From: JACPWY01 sp964603655
GTDB taxonomy: Bacteria; Bdellovibrionota; FAC87; UBA2466
Reading direction: 5' to 3'
Assembly (NCBI GenBank): GCA_964603655.1
Contig: CAZRVZ010000039.1
Span: 1-17,332 of the forward strand
Length of the DNA: 17,332 nt
The notes below the pieces were generated by a model. It did no database searches and was not told where the DNA came from. It saw nothing but the letters and a program-made list of their open reading frames with translations. The position numbers and the translations under genes are program-made. Shown piece after piece: positions 7,681-13,994 of the stretch (position 1 is the first letter of the stretch; each line of letters begins with the position of its first letter).

Positions 7681-10600
7681 TTAGCGTTTGCCGATTACCA
7701 CGTCATCCAGGATGAGTTTTCGCGAACTGGCGCGAATGTTGGTCTCAATCGCCACCGTTAGAGATGCCGGTGAAACCTCGCCGAGCGCGAAACTTAATGC
7801 CCGTTCCGATGCGTTTGAAACATCGATGCGTTTGACCACCGTCCAGTTAACCCTATCTTCACTCACGCGGACCTCGGCCGAATCGAGCGAGGTAAACGCA
7901 CTCGCATTCATTTTCAGGGCTAAGGTAGTAAGTCCGTTATCGGTGTTCACCCATGTCCTTCTGAATGAGGCCGCACGCCCTCCGCTCAGCTGGAGGGAAG
8001 TCAGGCCCGATAGTGCGCGCGACGCGCTCGTGAAGGAATAGACGCCCGAGGAAGTCCACGGCGCCAGCCAGCCCATGCCCCCCGAAAGATTCTTGGATTC
8101 AAATCCGTCGGTCGCACCTGGCGAGGCGATGTCTCCCACTCGCACGAATAGGCGCGTGGGCGAGCTCATCAGCACTCTGGTACCGGCGGCGTCACGTGCC
8201 TGGACGGTGAAGCTATCCAGGCCGACAAACTCGGCGTCGGAGGTGTAGGTGAAACCCTCGGTTTCACTAACGAGCGTGCCGTGAGTCGGCTGCTCTAGTA
8301 CCTCGAGCGTCGTTAGTCTGCTCTCTGGATCCAGTACCTCGGGTAGAATCGCAAGGGGAGCGGCCGATCGGGTTATGAAAACCTGCTCCACTGACACCAC
8401 CGGTGGCTGGTTGTCCTGAACGCCGAATCTGTCGACGATAACCGAGACCGAGTCGAAGTGGACATTGGCCAGCGCTGATTCGTTGGCAAAGCGTAGGGTG
8501 AGAGAATCTGACGTCAGCTCTGAGACAAGTGCGGCCGGAATCGCCACGGAATATTTGCGATAATTTCGATCGAGCTGACTTGAACCGAGAGACATTACCC
8601 GTGATAGCGACTCGGGAGACGGTCCTGCCGTTCGTGCGGTTCCCAACGAAACTGCGAGGCGATCGGCTGACGCAAATCCGGTCTGGCGCGCCCAAAAATG
8701 GACCGACAACCCGAACGTGCCCTGGGTAGCCGGCACGCGAAACGTGCGGGTAAACGAACCCGTACCCGGCAACTTGACTTGGAATCTTCCGCGAAGAGCG
8801 AAAACATTAGGTATCACCGAGGCGCCGCTCACGGCTTCCCACCCGCTGTCCCAACCGAAACCGGAGTCCCGTGAGTTGGAGTCGAATTCATCACTGGCAA
8901 TAGGAGTGGGCCGATAAACGCGGATGCTGGTTTTCACCACGCCGCTTTGCAAGGTGCCATCGCTGACCCGGTACTGAAATTCATCGGTACCCGAAAGTCC
9001 CGATCGCGGGGTGTAGACAACCCTTTCACCCATCGTGGAAAGCGTCCCGGCCGAAGGGGGGCTCACCAAACTGATCGTGAGTAGATCTCCGTCGATATCC
9101 TGTCCGCGAAGCTCTATTTCAACCGGTACATCATCTTCCGTCGAGGCTGTGATATTTCCGGCGGTCGGAGCATCGTTGACGGGTGCGACGGCGATGGTGA
9201 CCGTGCCAGGCAAGCTGACGATGTCGTTGGCGCTCACCGTAAAGGTAAAGGAGTCGGCCCCGTTGAAATCGGCGTTGGGCACATAGCGCACGAGGGGCGC
9301 CGTTGCCTCTAGTCGTCCGTGTAGCGGTCCCCGCATGATGGCAAACGTCAACGGCGCTCTCTCGGCATCGCTACCCGTGAGCGTGATGGCCACATCGGTA
9401 TCCTCTTGGACCGCAACGCTCTGGTTGTCGGCGACAGGGAGATCGTCGACTGCGCTCACGGTTATCGAAATCGTCGCCTCGTTGCTAGCCAGAGCAGCAT
9501 CACGGGCCACAAAGGTAAACGAGTCGGTACCGGTAAAATCGGTGTCGGGAATATAACTCAGCTCGGGTGCAGTGCCTTCCAATCTGCCGTGTCCGGGCGG
9601 AGTACCCACAGCGTAGGTGAGCGCGTCGCCATCGACATCGGTGGCGGCGAGCTTTACCGAGATCCGACCGTCTTCTGCCAAGCTAATGCTCTGGGGCAAT
9701 GCAACCGGTGCATCATTGATGGGAAGGACCTCTATCGTAATGACACCCACCTCGCTCGTGGCAATGCCGTCACTGACTCGAAAGCGAATCTCATCGCTTC
9801 CCGTGAAATTGAGCCCCGGTCGATACCGAATATTGGGCAACAATCCAGCTATCGCCCCATGGGCGGGGATACTCATTAGTTGAAAGCTCAAACTATCGCC
9901 ATCGGCATCGGTGGCATCAATGGCAAACAACACCTCGGTGTCCTCATCGGTTCGCACCGTTTTGGAGACCGCGACCGGGGCGTCATTCACCGGCGAAATC
10001 TGGATCGTGACCGTGGCCGGCAGACTGGTGGACGTGGCATCCGACACAGTAAACGAAAAGCTATCCGAGCCAACGGCATTCAAATTGGGAACGTAAGTCA
10101 GCTTTGGCGCTGTGCCCAACAATATGCCCTTGGCTGGTACCGTAAAGGAATAGGTCACGGCGTCGCCATCGATATCGCGCGCTACCAACTCCAGCCAAGC
10201 CGTGGTGTCCTCTTGTGTTGTGAGCGAGAGCGGGTCGGCGATAGGGGCGTCGTTGACGGGGTTCACGGTCAGGGTGATGGTTGCCGCGGCGCTGTCGGCG
10301 ATACCATCGTTCACTTTGAAAAGAAACGTGTCGGTGCCGTTGAAATTGGCACTGGGCGTGTAAACCACATTCGGTGGCGTTCCCGAAAGGGACCCGTTTT
10401 GGGGGTTTGTTGTGACGCGAAAGCTTATCGGTTCGGCTTCGGGGTCACGGCCGGTGAGGGCGATGTTTAACGAAGCGTCTTCGTTTAGGGTAAGCGACAG
10501 GGAATCCGCTACGGGAAGTTGGTTGGCGGGCACACTCTCGATTCGCACGTCATCGATATACCACCCGTCGTAAACGACGCTGCTATCGGTAGTCAGACGA

Positions 10601-12771
10601 AACCGAATGCGCACATCGGAGAGCCCCGCATACGCAGCCATACTTGTGGACGCAGTGGTAAAGCTACTCAAGGTGCCGTTGAAACGGTTACCGAGTTGTG
10701 TCCACGAAGCCCCGCCATCGCGAGACGCCTCGATGTAGCCGTAGTCAAAGCCAAATTCTAAAGCATATTTGTGAGAAAAGACCAGATTGGCATTCGCTGG
10801 AGCTGTTCTCAAATCGATCGATCGTGAAGTAAGAGCGATGTTGAGATTATTGACATAGCTTCCGCTCGGACTGTCGGTAACGCTATAGAGCCCAGAAACT
10901 TTATGCAGTGAAGTGACGCCCCAGGGTGCGGCGGCGGACCAGTTGGAAAGCCCACTCTCGAAACCATCCGTGAAAAAGACCGTAACTAAGCGCGTGGTGA
11001 ACGAAACCGTGTTGGATAGTCCTGAGGCATTTCCCACATTGTCTAAAACCTTCACGGCAGCATAATAGACCGTGCTGTGGGTCAGACCCGAGAGGGCGAT
11101 TGTCTGAACGGTGCCCGGCGCTAGGGGAGCCGGCTCGCCGACAACCGACGCGGCCGCCGCGAACTCGGAATCGTTGGTGATCGGCTGCAAAGAATACCTG
11201 AGGTCATAGGCCGACGCCGTTCCCACGATGCCGTCGTCACCGGTGGCAGTGAGCGATAAACTTGCATCGTTGAATCCACGCTGAAACAGTCTCAAGTCGG
11301 AGATCGCAGACGGTGGCGTGGGGTCAGTTTCAAATGAGGTGACGGCTCTGTGCACGTTCATCCGGCCATTGGTAACCGTACGGCGGGTGACGTCGGTAAT
11401 GGGATCGGTCGAGCCCATGAGCGTCGATTTAATCAGTGCCGCGGTGGGCGTCATCGTCATGGATGCGACCAGCGCCGCGCCACCGGAGACATGGGGCGTT
11501 GCCATCGACGTTCCGCTGAGCAGTTTGTAACCGGAAGCGTCGCACAGCGAGCAGGTGCCTCGCGGAACCGTCGATAAAATCGAAACGCCGGGTGCCGCCA
11601 GATCGATGGTGGTGGCCCCGTAGTTGGAAAAGCTAGCATAGGCGTCGAGCCGATCGCTCGCTGCGACCGCTAGTATATTACCGCTCGAATACGCCGCCGG
11701 GTACTGAGGGCTCGCGTCGCTGTCCACGCCGGAATTGCCCGCTGCGATGACATGCAGAATCGGCTGCAGGCCGGGCTGATCCACTCCGTCGATGGCATCC
11801 TTGACCGCCTGGGAAAACCCACCGCCGCCCCAGCTGTTACTGGTAATGACGACGTTAATATTTTTTACGTTTTTAAGTTTGTTGAAGTACTGAAAGCATT
11901 TCACGGCATCCGAGATGTTCCCCGATCCCGAACTACTTAAAAACTTGCAGCCTGCAAGTCGCACGTTCCAGGCCACTCCAACGACTCCGACGCCATTTTG
12001 AACGGCGCCAATGGTGCCGGAGCAATGTGTGCCGTGCCCCTGATCGTCCATCGGATTGCCGGTGTTGGTGATGGCATTAATGCCGTGGATATCATCGACA
12101 TACCCGTTGGCATCGTCGTCGATCCCGTTGCCGGCCACTTCATTGGGATTGGTCCAAAGATTGCCCATGAGATCCGGATGCGTGTAATCGATTCCCGTAT
12201 CGATGACCCCCACGACTACACCGTTACTACCTTTAGTAAGTTCCCACGCCTCAGGCGCATCGATATCGGCATCCACCCTGCCCGAAAGCTGCCCGACATT
12301 GTGTAAGCCAAAGAGATCGCCAAAACGGTCATCGTTTGGAATCACCTGATTGAGCCGGACCACATAGTTGGGTTCCGCGAATCGGATACTGGAGTCGCGG
12401 GCGAGCTCCTGGAGTATTTCAAGATAGTTCGCCTGATTCACCTGAACCAAATGGGTGTCCCCCATCTTTTCTATTGAGGTGAGCCCATGGTTATTAAGAG
12501 TGGTTTCGCTCGACTGCAGCCGGGAAGTCTTAAGGCCGACGAGCATTTCACCCGTGATGGCCTGTTTTGTCTGCTGGGGTGGCTGAGATGGCTGAGCCGT
12601 CTCTTGGCCGGAAGGCGGCGCAGTGAGCACCGATCGCGACACGAACTCTACGCCTTTAATTTTTGAAAACGCTTGATCGTCAGCGGGGTGCTCAGATTGG
12701 GTACAGGCCGCGACCAAAAGTGTTACCGCTAGGCTGGCTGCTTCAATTACGCTCAGTTTACTCAGTGACAT
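7681..12771 (-). CDS. Giant subtilisin-family (S8) serine protease lipoprotein with cadherin-like repeats and jelly-roll domains
   Basis: A 1696-residue secreted protease. A lipoprotein signal ends in 'LLVAAC' with Cys23; Thr24 does not match the inner-membrane retention signal, so outer-membrane anchoring is expected. Residues 70-140 ('ITGEMLVGLKTS...RFAEPNYVVRL') resemble the I9/fervidolysin-type propeptide. The catalytic domain (about 160-480) has Asp191 in 'VIDTGIDYTHPDL', His246 in 'DDQGHGTHCSG', oxyanion Asn346 in 'AAGNSG' and Ser422 in 'LSGTSMATPHVSGG', all intact. 'GIDDDANGYVDD' (216-227) is probably calcium-binding. Then follow a fibronectin-III-like domain (485-594), a MAM/immune-inhibitor-A-like jelly roll (598-746, 'DGFESGLSNW...YDGWYIDDVRI'), six 90-residue cadherin-like repeats (753-1286), a second jelly roll (1293-1447), one more repeat (1456-1545) and a third jelly roll (1553-1696). 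The start is set by GGAGG at 12780-12776, four bases before the ATG. The gene follows the outer-membrane protein gene by 37 bases. The substrate is unknown. Confidence 0.93.
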   Translation of the reverse strand: MSLSKLSVIEAASLAVTLLVAACTQSEHPADDQAFSKIKGVEFVSRSVLTAPPSGQETAQPSQPPQQTKQAITGEMLVGLKTSRLQSSETTLNNHGLTSIEKMGDTHLVQVNQANYLEILQELARDSSIRFAEPNYVVRLNQVIPNDDRFGDLFGLHNVGQLSGRVDADIDAPEAWELTKGSNGVVVGVIDTGIDYTHPDLMGNLWTNPNEVAGNGIDDDANGYVDDIHGINAITNTGNPMDDQGHGTHCSGTIGAVQNGVGVVGVAWNVRLAGCKFLSSSGSGNISDAVKCFQYFNKLKNVKNINVVITSNSWGGGGFSQAVKDAIDGVDQPGLQPILHVIAAGNSGVDSDASPQYPAAYSSGNILAVAASDRLDAYASFSNYGATTIDLAAPGVSILSTVPRGTCSLCDASGYKLLSGTSMATPHVSGGAALVASMTMTPTAALIKSTLMGSTDPITDVTRRTVTNGRMNVHRAVTSFETDPTPPSAISDLRLFQRGFNDASLSLTATGDDGIVGTASAYDLRYSLQPITNDSEFAAAASVVGEPAPLAPGTVQTIALSGLTHSTVYYAAVKVLDNVGNASGLSNTVSFTTRLVTVFFTDGFESGLSNWSAAAPWGVTSLHKVSGLYSVTDSPSGSYVNNLNIALTSRSIDLRTAPANANLVFSHKYALEFGFDYGYIEASRDGGASWTQLGNRFNGTLSSFTTASTSMAAYAGLSDVRIRFRLTTDSSVVYDGWYIDDVRIESVPANQLPVADSLSLTLNEDASLNIALTGRDPEAEPISFRVTTNPQNGSLSGTPPNVVYTPSANFNGTDTFLFKVNDGIADSAAATITLTVNPVNDAPIADPLSLTTQEDTTAWLELVARDIDGDAVTYSFTVPAKGILLGTAPKLTYVPNLNAVGSDSFSFTVSDATSTSLPATVTIQISPVNDAPVAVSKTVRTDEDTEVLFAIDATDADGDSLSFQLMSIPAHGAIAGLLPNIRYRPGLNFTGSDEIRFRVSDGIATSEVGVITIEVLPINDAPVALPQSISLAEDGRISVKLAATDVDGDALTYAVGTPPGHGRLEGTAPELSYIPDTDFTGTDSFTFVARDAALASNEATISITVSAVDDLPVADNQSVAVQEDTDVAITLTGSDAERAPLTFAIMRGPLHGRLEATAPLVRYVPNADFNGADSFTFTVSANDIVSLPGTVTIAVAPVNDAPTAGNITASTEDDVPVEIELRGQDIDGDLLTISLVSPPSAGTLSTMGERVVYTPRSGLSGTDEFQYRVSDGTLQSGVVKTSIRVYRPTPIASDEFDSNSRDSGFGWDSGWEAVSGASVIPNVFALRGRFQVKLPGTGSFTRTFRVPATQGTFGLSVHFWARQTGFASADRLAVSLGTARTAGPSPESLSRVMSLGSSQLDRNYRKYSVAIPAALVSELTSDSLTLRFANESALANVHFDSVSVIVDRFGVQDNQPPVVSVEQVFITRSAAPLAILPEVLDPESRLTTLEVLEQPTHGTLVSETEGFTYTSDAEFVGLDSFTVQARDAAGTRVLMSSPTRLFVRVGDIASPGATDGFESKNLSGGMGWLAPWTSSGVYSFTSASRALSGLTSLQLSGGRAASFRRTWVNTDNGLTTLALKMNASAFTSLDSAEVRVSEDRVNWTVVKRIDVSNASERALSFALGEVSPASLTVAIETNIRASSRKLILDDVVIGKR
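8914..10518 (-). repeat. Six tandem cadherin-like (Big_9/VCBS type) repeats within the protease
   Basis: Units begin at residues 753, 843, 932, 1022, 1112 and 1202, giving an almost exact 90-residue period. Each runs from a 'PVAD/PVAV'-like start through an acidic 'EDT' strand, 'DxDGD' and 'GxDSFTFxVSD', to a 'VNDAP' or related linker. Acidic inter-repeat residues suggest calcium-stiffened linkers. The repeats are diverged at DNA level. They probably form a rod that holds the protease domain away from the membrane. Confidence 0.85.
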
Positions 12772-12775
12772 AGGG

Positions 12776-12807
12776 CCTCCAAAAAAAAAATGGCAAAAAT
12801 TTGGGGG
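12776..12807 (-). promoter_or_regulatory. Shine-Dalgarno site of the protease inside a possible hairpin, with T10 tract
   Basis: Read on the minus strand, the spacer is C6-AAA-T5-GCCA-T10-GGAGG-CCCT-ATG. CCCCCAAA (12807-12800) can pair with TTTGGAGG (12783-12776) through seven base pairs and one C-A mismatch, placing the Shine-Dalgarno site in a stem. The stem begins next to the stop codon of the outer-membrane protein gene (12809-12811), so a ribosome finishing that gene would open it. Pairing is seen in sequence; translational coupling is inference. Confidence 0.4.
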
Positions 12808-12808
12808 G

Positions 12809-13606
12809 TTACAGTCTTACCTGTACGAATCCCATGTATCTCACCTGCTGGATGCTCTCAGCAGTCGACTCCAATTGAATGGCTCGGTACGTGTACTCTG
12901 TTCCCAGGTGAAGCGAGGGAGTGATGCGAAAACCAATTGAGGCACGAAGCTGTTTTGAAGCAGCCTTTGTTCCGGAGGGGTCCTGCGTCGTGAGTCCCAG
13001 ACCGTAGTCGGCCTTTATGTTAAACGCTCCAACGTAAAGGTCGGTGCCTAAAAGAAGTCCAAAGCCTCTCACGGAGAGATCGGTTACCAGGGAACTGGGA
13101 AGAGGCGCCAAAAACCCAAAGGCCTCCTGCCTCGCCGAATAACTTTGATAGCCCATGCCCAACTTGGGAATAATTCCTAGGCCCAGTGCTCTGAAGGGAA
13201 TCTTTGCTTTGGCGAATCCCGATACATCGGTGGTGGTCTCCGCTACCGAGGCGCTTTGGGACCCACTCAAGGAGTCCAGCGCCTGCACATATTTGGGGGT
13301 GTAAAAGAGTGAACCTTCAATTCCAAAATGTTTTGAGAATTCATAGTCACCGTTAAATCCCACCGTTGCGCGAGGGGTTCCGGCGTCGGAGACTCCATTA
13401 GAGAGTGCTCCGCCTAAGAGCACTCTGAGGGCAAAAGTCGAATTCGATTTTTTTGGATGGGCTAACCTTAAAGATGTTTTTGCGGTAGTGGTTGCCTCTG
13501 GGGCAATGGCCGCCGCACGGCGCTTGAGTAGTGGCTTGCCACAGACAGTCGTGGTGACGCTCAGTAAGCTAAGTAGCACCGCTAAGGACATAAGCTGATT
13601 ACTCAC
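12809..13606 (-). CDS. Outer-membrane beta-barrel protein
   Basis: A protein of about 265 residues. After a hydrophobic signal-like segment ('LMSLAVLLSLLSVTTTV') and a basic, Ala/Thr-rich linker, it shows amphipathic strands with alternating hydrophobic residues and turns: 'FALRVLLGGAL', 'RATVGFNGDYEFSKHFGIEGSLFY', 'ALGLGIIPKLGMGYQSY', 'GFGLLLGTDLYVGAFNIKADYGLGL', 'LRASIGFRITPSLHLGTEYTYRAIQL', and a final strand 'YMGFVQVRL'. This is the pattern of small outer-membrane barrels of the OmpA/OMP_b-brl type, although the terminal residue is Leu, not Phe. The start chosen is GTG at 13606, which has AAAGG seven bases upstream (13618-13614); ATG at 13591 is also possible. The frame is open to GTG 13732, but that would add about 40 residues of atypical sequence before the signal segment. 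With the short start the signal lacks a basic n-region, so the start stays uncertain. It lies upstream of the protease in one operon. No family name or function is assigned. Confidence 0.75.
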   Translation of the reverse strand: MSNQLMSLAVLLSLLSVTTTVCGKPLLKRRAAAIAPEATTTAKTSLRLAHPKKSNSTFALRVLLGGALSNGVSDAGTPRATVGFNGDYEFSKHFGIEGSLFYTPKYVQALDSLSGSQSASVAETTTDVSGFAKAKIPFRALGLGIIPKLGMGYQSYSARQEAFGFLAPLPSSLVTDLSVRGFGLLLGTDLYVGAFNIKADYGLGLTTQDPSGTKAASKQLRASIGFRITPSLHLGTEYTYRAIQLESTAESIQQVRYMGFVQVRL

Positions 13607-13613
13607 AATCACA

Positions 13614-13618
13614 CCTTT
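13614..13618 (-). promoter_or_regulatory. Shine-Dalgarno site deciding the start of the outer-membrane protein gene
   Basis: AAAGG on the minus strand lies seven bases before GTG 13606. No site of similar quality stands before GTG 13732 or ATG 13591, which favours the short form of the protein. Confidence 0.4.
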
Positions 13619-13994
13619 GGTTAATTGGATTACGATTTGCTTGGGTGATTGAAGTGCAATGAGAGTGCCAGGCACCGGTTCAGGCACGGGTGCACACTCA
13701 TTACGGTCAGAAGTGCACGTCAAAATCTTCACACTTCCAATTGTGTTGCATTTAATTTACGGCAGCGATGAGATCTACTGCCAAGTAATCAGCCAGAATG
13801 GTTAAACTAAACAGCGATTCTTCCGATTTGATTTCCTCTGTGAAAACTTTGAGCAGTGTAAGACGTTGAATTGACAGGAGTCTGCACTACGTCAGAACGA
13901 CAGTGTTCACGGTGAAGACGAATCACACAATTCAGACATGCCCCCGGGCTGGTGGCACGTTCATTGCTCACAAAGACACGCAATGGAGCATTTT
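13619..13994. promoter_or_regulatory. Divergent promoter region between the protease operon and the propeller lipoprotein
   Basis: About 375 bases that must hold promoters for both directions. On the plus strand, TTGACA at 13871-13876 is a perfect -35 hexamer, but no good -10 lies at normal spacing. Between 13653 and 13718 there is a cluster of GTGC/GCAC half-sites: GTGCAA, the inverted repeat GTGCC-A-GGCAC (13665-13675), GGCAC with GCAC-GG-GTGC (13684-13693), and GTGCAC at 13690-13695 and 13713-13718. The cluster lies upstream of the chosen start of the outer-membrane protein gene and could be an operator. No factor can be named. Confidence 0.35.
13985..13988 (+). promoter_or_regulatory. Shine-Dalgarno site deciding the start of the propeller lipoprotein
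   Basis: GGAG lies six bases before the ATG at 13995. The frame is open further upstream (from 13938), but starting there would put 19 atypical residues (Trp/His-rich) in front of a normal signal peptide. The site therefore selects 13995. Confidence 0.6.

Noticed and set aside
9406..10470. Long rightward frames opposite the protease repeats
   Set aside because: Their Gly/Arg/His/Ile composition mirrors the repeated Asp/Val/Ala/Thr codons of the sense strand and they follow the repeat period; antisense shadows.
13607..13732. Upstream extension of the outer-membrane protein to GTG 13732
   Set aside because: It would place about 40 residues including 'CAPVPEPVPG' before a signal-like segment, and no good ribosome site precedes it. 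Kept as an alternative because the short form lacks a basic n-region.
13938..13994. Upstream ATG codons of the propeller lipoprotein (13938, 13983)
   Set aside because: GGAG sits six bases before ATG 13995, which also gives a normal signal peptide; the upstream residues are Trp/His-rich and atypical.
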